A stretch of DNA of 64,000 nucleotides from CBDDIP01 sp965229005. Its GTDB lineage: Bacteria; Actinomycetota; Acidimicrobiia; Acidimicrobiales; Ilumatobacteraceae. The notes below the pieces were generated by a model. The model had not been told where the DNA came from and did not search any database. It worked only from the letters and a program-made list of their open reading frames with translations. The stretch is taken from assembly GCA_965229005.1 (NCBI GenBank), contig CBDDIP010000002.1:2418001-2482000 (forward strand), given 5' to 3'. Shown piece after piece: positions 41,076 through 50,010 of this stretch (positions are counted from its first letter, which is position 1; each line of letters starts with the position of its first letter). The translations under genes were made by a program, and so were the position numbers.

Positions 41076-41735
41076 TCAGGTGATCTTGGCGAGCCAGGAC
41101 TCGAGGGCGGCCTTTTCGGCGGGGAGGTTGTTGCGGTCGTCGAGGCGGCGGCGCAGCGCCGCAGGGAGGGCCGCCACGGCGGCCTTGCGGTCGACGTTGC
41201 GCAGCATGGCGCGCAGGATCACCCAACGAGCGAAGAGCTGCAGCCCGCGCTGGACGCGACCGTCGGGCAGGCCGAGCGCCTTGAGGATGATCCACGAGGT
41301 GGCGACGTCTTCGCCGCGCGGCGCGGCGCGGGCGTTGGTCCAGTCGATGAGGTACGGGCGGCCGTCGTGGAGCATCACGTTGTCCGGGTGGAGGTCGAGG
41401 TGCACCACACCATCGCCAGGCGTGAGGCTCATCCACTCGGGAACCGGCAGCGCATCGAGCAGGCGATGCAACCGTGCGAGCTCCACGCCGGTGCTCCACA
41501 GGGTCCACGGCTTGCGGAGGACCTGGGCCAACAGCGTCGGGCCGTCGAGGCGCTCCATGACGAGGTCGGATCCGGACGACTGGTACACCTCCGGCACGGG
41601 GATGCCGTGCTGATGCGCCCACGTCATGATCCGCGCCTCGTGCTCGTACGACGCGCCCTTGCGGCTCCGTCGCAGCACCCGTCCCGGCGCGATCGCGAAG
41701 ACGTCGGCGTCGCGGCCCGTCCCGATGAGGTCCAT
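41076..41735 (-). CDS. aminoglycoside-phosphotransferase-fold (APH/ChoK-like) protein
   Basis: The 219-residue protein is a compact APH-type kinase: an early beta-sheet with DLVMERLDGPTLL, the catalytic loop HLDLHPDNVML and the metal-binding LIDWTNA. Such small kinases phosphorylate small molecules or lipids; resistance activity should not be assumed. ATG 41735 overlaps the ddl stop by one base (TGATG), so it is translationally coupled to D-Ala-D-Ala ligase. Confidence 0.8.
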   Translation of the reverse strand: MDLIGTGRDADVFAIAPGRVLRRSRKGASYEHEARIMTWAHQHGIPVPEVYQSSGSDLVMERLDGPTLLAQVLRKPWTLWSTGVELARLHRLLDALPVPEWMSLTPGDGVVHLDLHPDNVMLHDGRPYLIDWTNARAAPRGEDVATSWIILKALGLPDGRVQRGLQLFARWVILRAMLRNVDRKAAVAALPAALRRRLDDRNNLPAEKAALESWLAKIT

Positions 41736-42841
41736 CAGTGCGCCGTGTTGCGGCGACGGCGACGATGCCGTTCGAGGGCCAACTGCACGAGCTCGTCGAT
41801 CAGGTCGGAGTAGGGCAACCCGCTGGCGATCCACATCTTCGGGTACATCGAGATCGGCGTGAACCCGGGCATCGTGTTGATCTCGTTGCAGAGGAAGCCG
41901 CGCCCGCCCTCCTCGAAGAAGAAGTCGACGCGGGCGAGGCCCTCGCAGCGGAGTGCGGTGAAGACCCGCAGCGCCAACGCGCGGACCTCCTCGGTCTGCT
42001 CGGCGGTGAGCGGCGCGGGGACCAACGTCTGCGAGCCGTCGTCGAGGTACTTGTCGGCGTAGTCGTAGAACTCGGCGCCGGGAACGACCTCGCCGGGCAG
42101 GCTGGCGCGCGGCTCCAGGTTGCCGAGCACCGCCACCTCGATCTCGCGGCCGACGACGGCCTCCTCGACGACGACCCACTCGTCGTAGGTCAACGCGGTG
42201 GCGATCGCGTCGCGAACCTCCTCGACGGTCTTGGCCTTGCTGACACCGACCGACGAGCCCATGTTCGCCGGCTTGACGAACAGCGGAAGCCCGAGCTCGT
42301 CGGCCAATCGTCCGGGCAGTCCAGGGGTGATCTCGTGCTCTCGGAAGGCCCGGTGGCGCGCCTGGGCGATGCCGTTGGCCGCCAGCACCTGCTTGGCCAT
42401 CGCCTTGTCCATGCCCAGCGCGGAGCCGAGCACCGGGCTGCCCACATAGGGAACGTCGAGCAGCTCGAGCATCCCCTGGACCGTGCCGTCCTCACCCATC
42501 GGTCCGTGCAGCAACGGGACGACCACCGTCGGCCCGTTGCCGTGCACCGCGTCGGTCGGCACCATGGCCGTGCCCGACGTGTCGAGCTGCGCGGGCAACG
42601 CGTCGACGCCGGCGGCCAGTGCCTCCTGCGCGCCGGTGGCCAGCGCCCACTTGCCCTCGGTGGAGATGCCGATCGGGGTGATCCGGTACTTGGCCGGGTC
42701 GGCGGCGCGCAGCACGTGCGTGGCCGTGGTGCGACTGACGTCGTGCTCGGCCGACTGCCCGCCGAACAGCACGATCAGGTTGATCCGTCCGTCGTGTGCG
42801 TCGTCGTGTGCGTCGCCAGGGGAGTCGTGATCAGCAGCCAT
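41735..42841 (-). CDS. ddl: D-alanine--D-alanine ligase
   Basis: Ddl joins two D-alanines with ATP for peptidoglycan. The 368-residue ATP-grasp protein has the N-terminal VLFGGQSAEHDVS, LLHGPMGEDGTVQG, ALGMDKAMAKQVL, the Lys and glycine loop KPANMGSSVGVSK, and the C-terminal metal and product sites RVDFFFEE and NEINTMPGFTPISMYPKMW. It is divergent from murF, which uses its product, from a shared promoter only 28 bp wide. Confidence 0.95.
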   Translation of the reverse strand: MAADHDSPGDAHDDAHDGRINLIVLFGGQSAEHDVSRTTATHVLRAADPAKYRITPIGISTEGKWALATGAQEALAAGVDALPAQLDTSGTAMVPTDAVHGNGPTVVVPLLHGPMGEDGTVQGMLELLDVPYVGSPVLGSALGMDKAMAKQVLAANGIAQARHRAFREHEITPGLPGRLADELGLPLFVKPANMGSSVGVSKAKTVEEVRDAIATALTYDEWVVVEEAVVGREIEVAVLGNLEPRASLPGEVVPGAEFYDYADKYLDDGSQTLVPAPLTAEQTEEVRALALRVFTALRCEGLARVDFFFEEGGRGFLCNEINTMPGFTPISMYPKMWIASGLPYSDLIDELVQLALERHRRRRRNTAH

Positions 42842-42851
42842 CCAACCGCCG

Positions 42852-42861
42852 ACGGTACCGT
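42852..42861. promoter_or_regulatory. palindromic bidirectional -10 shared by ddl and murF
   Basis: ACGGTACCGT is a perfect 10-bp palindrome that reads TACCGT on each strand. The plus copy (42856-42861) ends 8 nt before the murF ATG and the minus copy (42852-42857) ends 10 nt before the ddl ATG. One element would therefore fire both D-Ala-D-Ala genes with almost no leader. Confidence 0.6.
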
Positions 42862-42869
42862 GTGCGCCG

Positions 42870-44171
42870 ATGCGATTTCGAGCACTCGACGTGGCGCACG
42901 CCACCGGCGGCACCCTGCATGGACCGGACGTGGAGCTCGATGGGGTGTCGTTCGATTCGCGCAGCGTCCGTGCCGGGCAGCTGTTCGTGCCGATCGTCGC
43001 CGACCGTGACGGACACGACTTCATCGCCGCCGCGATCGCATCCGGTGCAGGCGCCCACCTCACCGCGCGGCCGCCCGAAGGTGACATCGGCACCTTCGTT
43101 GCGGTCGACGACACGCTCGCCGCGTTGATGCGGTTCGGCGCCGCGTTGCGCAATCGCGTCACGGCCCCTGTCGTCGGCATCACCGGTTCCGTCGGCAAGA
43201 CCAGCACGAAGGACCTCCTTGCGGCAGCGCTCGCACCGAGCAAGCGAGTGCATGCCAGCGAGCGCAGCTTCAACAACGAGCAGGGGCTGCCGACGACGAT
43301 CGCCAACGCGCCCGACGGCATCGACGTGATGGTGCTGGAGATGGGCATGCGCGGCTTCGGCGAGATCGCTGGGTTGTGTGAGATCGCGCGGCCGCACGTG
43401 GGTGTGATCACTCGTGTCGCCGAGGCGCACAGCGATCGCCTCGGAGGCATCGAGGGCGTGGCGCGGGCGAAGGCCGAGCTCGTTCGCGCGCTGCCCGTCG
43501 ACGGGACGGCGATCCTCAACGCGGACGATCCGCGAGTGCTGGCGATGGCTGGCGACACGGCAGCGCGCGTCGTGACCGTGGGGGAGTCCACGACTGCGGA
43601 CGTGCGCATCACCGACGTACGCCTGGACGACGAGGCGCGAGCGTCGTTCGTCATCACCGGTCCGTGGGGAACGACGTCGGTGACCTTGGGGATCAGCGGT
43701 CGGCACATGGTCGTGAACGCGGCGCTCGCGCTGGCAACCGTGCACGTGGTCGGCGGCGATGTGGCCGCCGGTGCCGCGGCGCTCGCCGACGTCGGGTTGA
43801 CCCCGATGCGCATGCAGGTCCACCACACACCGGCGGGCGTGACGATCATCGACGACAGCTACAACGCCAACCCGACGTCGATGCGCGCGGCACTCGATGC
43901 GCTGACCGATCTGCCCGCGACGCGGCGCATTGCCGTGATCGGCCTGATGGCCGAGATCAGCGACCCCGAAGGCGAGCACCGAGCGATCGCCGCGTACGCG
44001 CACGCTCGCGGCATCGACGTCATTGCGGTGCGCACCGACCTCTACGGCGTCGAATCGGTGGACGACCCGCTCGCCGCGCTCGGCTCACTCGCCGGCGGAG
44101 ATGCCGTGCTCGTCAAAGGTAGCCGTGTGGTCGGGCTCGACCGGGTGGCGGCTGCCCTGCTCGGCGCCTGA
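42870..44171 (+). CDS. murF: UDP-N-acetylmuramoyl-tripeptide--D-alanyl-D-alanine ligase
   Basis: MurF adds D-Ala-D-Ala to the UDP-MurNAc-tripeptide. The 433-residue protein has the N-terminal substrate domain (DSRSVRAGQLFVPI), the P-loop GITGSVGKTSTKD, the Mur-ligase motifs ERSFNNEQGLPTTI, LEMGMRGFGEI and HSDRLGGIEGVARAK, and the C-terminal domain with IIDDSYNANPTSMRAAL. It lies outside a dcw cluster but beside ddl. The last 87 bp overlap the convergent MFS gene. Confidence 0.96.
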   Translation: MRFRALDVAHATGGTLHGPDVELDGVSFDSRSVRAGQLFVPIVADRDGHDFIAAAIASGAGAHLTARPPEGDIGTFVAVDDTLAALMRFGAALRNRVTAPVVGITGSVGKTSTKDLLAAALAPSKRVHASERSFNNEQGLPTTIANAPDGIDVMVLEMGMRGFGEIAGLCEIARPHVGVITRVAEAHSDRLGGIEGVARAKAELVRALPVDGTAILNADDPRVLAMAGDTAARVVTVGESTTADVRITDVRLDDEARASFVITGPWGTTSVTLGISGRHMVVNAALALATVHVVGGDVAAGAAALADVGLTPMRMQVHHTPAGVTIIDDSYNANPTSMRAALDALTDLPATRRIAVIGLMAEISDPEGEHRAIAAYAHARGIDVIAVRTDLYGVESVDDPLAALGSLAGGDAVLVKGSRVVGLDRVAAALLGA

Positions 44172-45326
44172 CGCTCGGTCGATCGCGACCACGTCGCACC
44201 ACTTCGCCAGCCACAGCGCCCAGACCGCGCCACCGAGCAGCACCCAGCGGGCACCGATGGCGTCGATCACTGGACCGAAGGCCAGGCCGGCCAGCGGCAC
44301 GGTCCCGCCGAAGGCCATGAACCACAGGCTCAGCACGCGCCCGCGCTCGTGGTCCTTGAGGCGGCTCTGGATCACGGTGAGCATGCAGGTCGTCGTGCCG
44401 AAGTAGGCGAAGCCGAGGAGGAGGCCGGTGGAGAACGCTCCGATCGGTTCGCGCACAAGCGCGAATGCGCTGAGCATCACCGCGAAGGCGGCGAACCCGA
44501 GTCGGATCAACCGTCGCTTGTCCCAGGAAACGAAGACCGTGCCGATCGCCAGCCCACCGAGGCACGCACCGAGGCCCCACGTGGCGTAGAGCCACTTGTA
44601 CTGAGCGGACTTCTCGCCGATGCCGAAGTTCAGCTTGGCGACCGCAGGGAACAGGCTGACGTACGGCAACGAGAGCAACGAGAAGGTCGCCAATGAGATC
44701 AGCAGCCGACTGTTCACCGGGTTGTCGCGTGCGAGTCGAAGCCCCGCGGTGAACTGGCGTGCCCCTGCCTCGTGCGTGACGCGTGGGGTCGGTGGGAGGT
44801 GCGTGACGACGAGCGCGACGACGACGAACAGGTACGTGGCTGCGTTGATGATGAACAGCTGAGCGGTCGAGACGCCGACCTGTGTGAGGACTGCGGCGAT
44901 GATCGGGCCGACGACGCGCGAGCCGTTGATCATCGTCGAGTTGAGTGCGATCGAACCCGAGAGGTCGCTGGGACCAACGAGCGACGGAAGCATCGCCGAC
45001 CACGCCGGAGCGTTCAACGCGTTGCCGATGCCCACGCCGAGCGAGACGAAGAACAGGGCCCACACCGGTGCGTCAGCGGCAGCAAGTGGTGCGAGCGCGA
45101 GCGAGAAGACGAGCTGCACGATCTGCATCGCGATCAGCCAGCGGCGTCGATCGAAGCGGTCGGCGATCACACCGCCCGGGATCGACAGCAGCAGCAGCGG
45201 TCCGAGCTGAGCGAAGACGAGGAGACCGACCAACGACGCCTTGCCCGTGCGCTCGTAGACGTACGCCGGGAGCACGACGTTCTGCATCCAGGTGCCGATG
45301 TTCGAGGCGAACGAGGCGACCCACAT
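44085..45326 (-). CDS. MFS transporter (MFS_3/EntS-like), probable N-terminal frameshift
   Basis: The 413-residue product has about 12 membrane helices and MFS markers (NIGTWMQNVVLPAYVYERTG, GGVIADRFDRRRWL after TM2, LNAPAWSAMLPSLV, SIALNSTMINGSRVVGP). It is an exporter-like MFS_3 protein with unknown substrate. The first in-frame start, ATG 45326, lies inside the conserved N-terminal block. In-frame residues just upstream (GAFAYPDFRR) continue the homology, but no start codon precedes them before a stop. Another frame from ATG 45433 supplies SSERRNSITDIALGAHGA. One missing base near 45355-45358 would join them. The C-terminal 29 codons overlap murF. Confidence 0.75.
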   Translation of the reverse strand: MWVASFASNIGTWMQNVVLPAYVYERTGKASLVGLLVFAQLGPLLLLSIPGGVIADRFDRRRWLIAMQIVQLVFSLALAPLAAADAPVWALFFVSLGVGIGNALNAPAWSAMLPSLVGPSDLSGSIALNSTMINGSRVVGPIIAAVLTQVGVSTAQLFIINAATYLFVVVALVVTHLPPTPRVTHEAGARQFTAGLRLARDNPVNSRLLISLATFSLLSLPYVSLFPAVAKLNFGIGEKSAQYKWLYATWGLGACLGGLAIGTVFVSWDKRRLIRLGFAAFAVMLSAFALVREPIGAFSTGLLLGFAYFGTTTCMLTVIQSRLKDHERGRVLSLWFMAFGGTVPLAGLAFGPVIDAIGARWVLLGGAVWALWLAKWCDVVAIDRASGAEQGSRHPVEPDHTATFDEHGISAGE

Positions 45327-45496
45327 CCGGCGGAAGTCCGGGTAGGCGAAGGCGCCCCGTGCGCTCCCAGGGCGATGTCCGTGATCGAGTTGCGGCGTTC
45401 CGAAGACTTGACTGACGGGTCAAGACTACGCATCCGACTCTCGTTGACCTGGGCCGATCCGTGCACGCAGGTCGTGCCGGGTGTCACACTGGCGTC

Positions 45497-46120
45497 GTGG
45501 ACGACCGGGTGACCATCACGGCAAGCACCTCCTACCGGTTGTCGCCGAAGAACTGGTTGGCCGTGGTGCGCGGCGCCGACCGCCTGGGCGTGGTGCTGAC
45601 GCCCGATGGGATGGAGCTGCGCAGCGCGATGCGCAGCGAGGTGGTGGCCTGGACCGACATCCTCGGCGTCCACCTCGTGTGGCGCTCGTGGAACAACGGC
45701 ACCGGGTTTGCGGTCGAGCTCACCCTGGTGCCGGGCGTCGACGGCCCGCGTCGCGACCCACCGGTGCTCGGTCCCGGCGCTGACCAGACGATGCGCGCCT
45801 ACCTCGGGCGTCGCAACATCGACATCCCGGTGGATCCGCCACCGCCCTGGCGCGACCGGCTCGGCGGCTGGCACAGCCCGTTGCTGGAGCTCGACCCGTT
45901 CGAGTCGGTGCGCACGTTGCGCCGCGCCGGTGTCGGGCCGTGGCTGATCACGGTCCGGCCGCTTGCCGAGGGCTACGACGCAGTCACCACGCAGGCGCAC
46001 ACGGGCGAGGTGGTGCGGCGCGCCGAGGTGCGCTCGAGCCTGCTCGATGCCACCGAGGACGGCGTGGAACAGGTCACCTTGGCCCAGGAGGCACTGGCCC
46101 ACCTCGAGCTGGAGTCCTGA
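45497..46120 (+). CDS. hypothetical protein, family not recognised
   Basis: The 207-residue protein (GTG 45497) is soluble. Its first half is a run of beta strands with Trp residues (NWLAVVRGADRLGVVLTPDG, VVAWTDILGVHLVWRSW) that recalls a PH-like barrel. A Pro-rich turn (PVDPPPPWRD) and a helical C-terminus with an acidic end follow. I cannot name a family or function. It stands alone, divergent from the MFS gene and convergent with the MBL hydrolase gene 19 bp away. Confidence 0.6.
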   Translation: MDDRVTITASTSYRLSPKNWLAVVRGADRLGVVLTPDGMELRSAMRSEVVAWTDILGVHLVWRSWNNGTGFAVELTLVPGVDGPRRDPPVLGPGADQTMRAYLGRRNIDIPVDPPPPWRDRLGGWHSPLLELDPFESVRTLRRAGVGPWLITVRPLAEGYDAVTTQAHTGEVVRRAEVRSSLLDATEDGVEQVTLAQEALAHLELES

Positions 46121-46139
46121 CGGTCGGACGAGCTCGGCC

Positions 46140-47054
46140 TCACAGCCCGGTGAAGATCTCGGTGGCCGCGAGGTAGCCCGGTTCGACCAGCTCCGTCGGC
46201 CACGCGCAGTCGGCGATCGCCCGCCGCAAGGGCGCCATGTCCGTCGGGGTGGAGAAGCCGGGCAGCCAGTCGTCGTGATGGCTGAGCACGACGCGCTTGG
46301 GTTGCACGGCGTCGACCTGCTTGGCGACGAACTCCGCCAGCGAACCCTGGATCGGCTCGCCGTCGACGTTGCCGCGACCGGCCGCGGCGAGGATCGCCAC
46401 ATCCGGTTGCAGCCCGTCGATGATGCCGCTCCAGTGACCGGAGGTGTCCTGGTAGAGCAGTGAGCCCTCGGGCGTGTCGAGCAGGTACAGGAGCGCGCCG
46501 CCGTCGCCGCGAGGGGAGTGGCCGGGCGCGGATGCGATCAGGTGCTCGACCGAACCCTGGTCGAGGGTGGCGAGGAACTGGCTGAGCCCTTTCATCCGCT
46601 CCTGCTGCTCCTGCCACGTCACGCCGAGGTCGCCGATGCACACGTCGCCGGATTGGCTCATCCCGGTCTGCGACCAGACGCAGCTGTGCTGGCTGGGGAA
46701 CACCGACACGGTGATGTCCTCGGACAGGCGCACCGTCTCGCCGCCGGCGACGCAGATCATCCGTTCGGCCGGGACGCCGGCAGCCTCCATCACGCGGATC
46801 GTCTCGTAGCTGCCGACGAGCGTGGCGTTCGTGTTGGCCATGATGCGCTCGGCGCCGAAGAGGTGATCGAAGTGCGAGTGGCCGATGAGGATCCAGTCGC
46901 ACTCGTCGATCGCGTCCGCGGTGAGCCCCGTACCGGGCGCGCCGGCAGCGCGGTCGATGTACGCGTCGAGGAAGATCGTCAGCCCGCCCGTGCGGAGGCG
47001 GAAGGTGGCGCAGCCGTACCAGTCGAGCGTCGTCGGTCCGGTCGTTGCCGTCAT
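46140..47054 (-). CDS. metallo-beta-lactamase-fold hydrolase
   Basis: The 304-residue protein has the MBL zinc motif IGHSHFDHLFGAE, a preceding FLDAYIDR strand, VFPSQHSCVW with a conserved His and a late SHHDDWLPG. It resembles the L-ascorbate-6-phosphate lactonase (UlaG)-like group of cytosolic MBL hydrolases; the substrate is unknown. The LLM oxidoreductase gene ends 4 bp upstream in the same direction, so the two are probably one operon. Confidence 0.82.
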   Translation of the reverse strand: MTATTGPTTLDWYGCATFRLRTGGLTIFLDAYIDRAAGAPGTGLTADAIDECDWILIGHSHFDHLFGAERIMANTNATLVGSYETIRVMEAAGVPAERMICVAGGETVRLSEDITVSVFPSQHSCVWSQTGMSQSGDVCIGDLGVTWQEQQERMKGLSQFLATLDQGSVEHLIASAPGHSPRGDGGALLYLLDTPEGSLLYQDTSGHWSGIIDGLQPDVAILAAAGRGNVDGEPIQGSLAEFVAKQVDAVQPKRVVLSHHDDWLPGFSTPTDMAPLRRAIADCAWPTELVEPGYLAATEIFTGL

Positions 47055-47058
47055 TGCG

Positions 47059-48114
47059 TCACGCTCCGAGGATCAGGTCGGCGTAGAGCGGGAGCGCCTG
47101 CTTCGGGCCGCCGACGAGGAACGTGGTGATGCACGTCTCCTTCCACCTGGCGAGCTCGCCGCGGATCTTGTCCGGCGGGCCGACGAGTGCGACGTCCTCC
47201 ACCATCGACAGCGGGATCGACGCAGCGGCCTCCTGCTTCTTGCCGGCGAGGTAGAGCTCCTGCACCCGCAGGGCAACGTCTTCGTAGCCCATGCGTGCGA
47301 ACACGTCGAAGTGGAAGTTGGTGTCGCGGGCGCCCATCCCGCCGGCGTACAGGGCGAGGAACGGGCGGACCATGTCGGCGCAACGTTCGACGTCGTCGCC
47401 GGGCACGATGGTCACCGTCGCGGCGACCTCGAAGTCGTCGGCCCTGTCGGGGTTGCCCGACGCGGCGAAGCCATCGGCGAGGCACTGCCGGTAGAAGTCG
47501 TCCGCCTTCGGGCTGAAGAACAGGGGAAGCCAGCCGTCGCAGATCTCGGCGGCGAGCGCGACGTTCTTGGGACCCTCGGCGCCGAGGTAGATCGGGATCT
47601 CGGTGCGGAGTGGGTGGATCGTGCTCTTCAGCGGCTTGCCGAGCCCGGCAGCTCGCGGATCATCGCTCGGGAGCGGCATTGCGTAGTGAGCGCCCTGCAC
47701 GTCCACCGGCGCGTCACGGCGGACGATGCGGCGCACGAGGTCGACGTACTCGCGGGTGCGCGCCAGCGGCTTCGGATACGGCTGGCCGTACCAGCCTTCG
47801 ACGACCTGTGGGCCGGACGCGCCGAGGCCGAGGATGAACCGGCCGCCGGAGAGGTGATCGAGCGTCATCGCGGCCATCGCCGTCGCGGCCGGAGTGCGCG
47901 CGCTCATCTGGATGATCGACGTGCCGAGCTTGATCCGCTCGGTGTGCGCGCCCCACCACGCCAGTGGGGTGATCGCATCGCTGCCGTAGGCCTCGGCGGT
48001 CCAGACGGAGCTGAAGCCGAGGCGCTCGGCCTCCTGGATGCTGTCGAGCGCGCCTGCCGGTGGACCGCTTCCCCAATAGCCGGTGGTGTAGCCGAGCTGC
48101 AGCTGTTTCGTCAT
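47059..48114 (-). CDS. LLM-class F420-dependent oxidoreductase
   Basis: The 351-residue TIM-barrel protein matches actinobacterial F420-dependent LLM proteins: QLGYTTGYWGSGPP, RLGFSSVWTAEAYGSDAITPLAWW, GTSIIQMSARTPAATAMAAMT, LSGGRFILGLGASGPQVVEGWYG and IPIYLGAEGPKNVALAAEICDGW. The GASGPQVVEGW segment is typical of F420 rather than FMN users. ATG 48114 is preceded by GAGG. It heads an operon with the MBL hydrolase gene. Confidence 0.88.
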   Translation of the reverse strand: MTKQLQLGYTTGYWGSGPPAGALDSIQEAERLGFSSVWTAEAYGSDAITPLAWWGAHTERIKLGTSIIQMSARTPAATAMAAMTLDHLSGGRFILGLGASGPQVVEGWYGQPYPKPLARTREYVDLVRRIVRRDAPVDVQGAHYAMPLPSDDPRAAGLGKPLKSTIHPLRTEIPIYLGAEGPKNVALAAEICDGWLPLFFSPKADDFYRQCLADGFAASGNPDRADDFEVAATVTIVPGDDVERCADMVRPFLALYAGGMGARDTNFHFDVFARMGYEDVALRVQELYLAGKKQEAAASIPLSMVEDVALVGPPDKIRGELARWKETCITTFLVGGPKQALPLYADLILGA

Positions 48115-48164
48115 GACGCCATCCTCGCGAACCTCCGTTGCCCGGCGGCGTAACGTGCGCGTCC

Positions 48165-48758
48165 ATGGGCTTCGAGGCGCGACACGCAACCGGGAACGAG
48201 ATCGCCGAGGTCTCGCTGACCTTGGCCAAGGCGTTCCAGGACGATCCGATCAAGCTGCACCTGACGGGCGGCAAGGAGCTGCCCGTGGCGAAGGTGCTGC
48301 CGTTCTTCGACGCGTTCCTCCACATCCAGCTCCCGCACGAACTGGTGTACACCACGCCGGGTTTCGAGGGCGCGGCAGTCTGGGCGCCGGTGGGCGAGTG
48401 GAAGGTGCCGTTCAGCAGCATCGTCAAGTACACGCCGCGGTTCCTGAAGCTGTACGGGAAGCTGTTCGTCAGCAACCTGATGCTGCTCAGCGACCTGGAG
48501 AAGAAGCACCCGAAGGAGCCGCACTACTACCTCGAGTTCATCGGCACCGATCCGGCGCACCAGGGCAAGGGTGTCGGGACCGCACTGATGGAGCCGGTGC
48601 TGGCGAAGGCCGACGAGGAGGGCGTGGGCGCGTATCTCGAGAGCTCGAAGGAGAGCAACCTCGCGTTCTACGGCCGCTTCGGGTTCCAGACTCGAGAGGT
48701 GATCACCCACCGCCGCAACGGGCCGCAGCAGTGGCTCATGTGGCGAGATCCCCGATAG
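48165..48758 (+). CDS. GNAT-family N-acetyltransferase
   Basis: The 197-residue protein is a GNAT enzyme: EFIGTDPAHQGKGVGTALMEPVL contains the acetyl-CoA pyrophosphate loop, followed by YLESSKESNLAFYGRFGFQTREVI. The N-terminal half (LTLAKAFQDDPI) matches GNATs acting on small amines. TAACGT (48151-48156) is 8 nt before ATG 48165, which supports this start over GTG 48138. Confidence 0.87.
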   Translation: MGFEARHATGNEIAEVSLTLAKAFQDDPIKLHLTGGKELPVAKVLPFFDAFLHIQLPHELVYTTPGFEGAAVWAPVGEWKVPFSSIVKYTPRFLKLYGKLFVSNLMLLSDLEKKHPKEPHYYLEFIGTDPAHQGKGVGTALMEPVLAKADEEGVGAYLESSKESNLAFYGRFGFQTREVITHRRNGPQQWLMWRDPR

Positions 48759-48792
48759 AGGCTCGCTCACGCGCCGAACTGCTCGACCGGGT

Positions 48793-50010
48793 TCAGTGCC
48801 CGCTATCGAACGTGACGGGGAGCTTCTCTGGGCCGAAGATGCCGACGCCATCCGGCTTCCAGGTGACCGGCCCGTCGAGGCGCAGGTTGGGCATGCGCTT
48901 GGCGAGCAGGGGCAGCGCCTCCTGCAGCTCCGCGCGAGCCAGCGACGCGCCGAGGCAGTAGTGGATGCCGGAGCCGAAGGTCAGCTGCGGTTGGTTGGGT
49001 GCGGGCGAGGTGATGTCGAACGCGTCGGGAGCGTTGAACACGCTCGGGTCGCGGTTCGCTTCGGCGAGTGCGAGCGACATGAACGTGCCCTCGGGGAAGA
49101 TCACGTCGCGGTACTCGATGTCGGTGCTGGCGAAGCGGGCGGTGCCGCGGACTGCGCCGAAGTAGCGCATCGTCTCCTCGACCGCTCGTGGTGCCAGCTC
49201 GGGGTGCTCTGCGAGCAGCGCCCACTGGTCGGGGTGCTCGGCGAACAGCGCGATCGCGCAGCCGAGCTGGTTCCGGGTCGTGTCGGTGCCGGCGACGATG
49301 ACCGCGTTGACCATCATCACCAGTTCGTCCGTGCTCAGCTTGTCGCCGGCCTCCTCTGCGGCGATCAGGTCGCTCAGCAGATCGTCCTTCGGGTTGGCGC
49401 GGCGCTCGGCGATCATCGCCGTCGTGTACTCGTTCATCTCGTCCTGGGCGCGCATGACGAGGTCGAGCTTGTCGGCGAGGTCCATCGAGAACACCTGGAG
49501 GATGTCCTCGGCCAGGCGACTGAACAGCTGCCAGTCCTCTTTCGGCGCGCCGAGCAGCTCGCAGATGATCGGGATCGGGTACGGGTCGCAGAGGTCGGCG
49601 GCGATGTCCGCCTTGCCGGCCGCGGCCACCTTGTCGACGAGCCCGTTGATCACGTCGCGCATGAAGGGCCGCAGACCATCGGCCTGGCGTGGCGAGAACG
49701 CGGGGGCGACGAGGCGCCGCAGGCGCACATGCAGATCGCCTTCAGCCGACAGGATGTTGACTTGCTGGCGAGACAGGAACTCCTCGTTGGTGATCCCCAT
49801 CAACTCGGGGATGCGACCGCTGGCGCTGTGCCACCGCTTGTCGCGAAGGATGCCGACGCAGTCCTCGTAGCGCACCACGGCGAAGCCGAAGAGGTTGCGC
49901 ACGACCCAGTGGTCGCCGGCGAGGTCCATCGCCTTGGCGAAGCGTTGGTCGTAGTTGCCATCGGCCAGCGTGACTTCGGGCAGGTCGAGATCGTGCACCA
50001 GGGTTGCCAT
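48793..50010 (-). CDS. cytochrome P450
   Basis: The 405-residue protein is a soluble bacterial P450: I-helix VIVAGTDTTRNQLG, the ExxR motif in EETMRYFG, and the heme-thiolate loop LTFGSGIHYCLGASLARAEL with the axial Cys. The substrate is unknown; no ferredoxin or reductase gene is near. TAGCGT (minus strand, 50017-50022) lies 6 nt before the ATG, indicating a leaderless mRNA. Upstream is the symmetric palindrome array. Confidence 0.95.
   Translation of the reverse strand: MATLVHDLDLPEVTLADGNYDQRFAKAMDLAGDHWVVRNLFGFAVVRYEDCVGILRDKRWHSASGRIPELMGITNEEFLSRQQVNILSAEGDLHVRLRRLVAPAFSPRQADGLRPFMRDVINGLVDKVAAAGKADIAADLCDPYPIPIICELLGAPKEDWQLFSRLAEDILQVFSMDLADKLDLVMRAQDEMNEYTTAMIAERRANPKDDLLSDLIAAEEAGDKLSTDELVMMVNAVIVAGTDTTRNQLGCAIALFAEHPDQWALLAEHPELAPRAVEETMRYFGAVRGTARFASTDIEYRDVIFPEGTFMSLALAEANRDPSVFNAPDAFDITSPAPNQPQLTFGSGIHYCLGASLARAELQEALPLLAKRMPNLRLDGPVTWKPDGVGIFGPEKLPVTFDSGH

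Noticed and set aside
41076..41735. Aminoglycoside resistance gene
   Set aside because: Only the kinase fold is evident; the gene is coupled to ddl and has no features specific to resistance enzymes.
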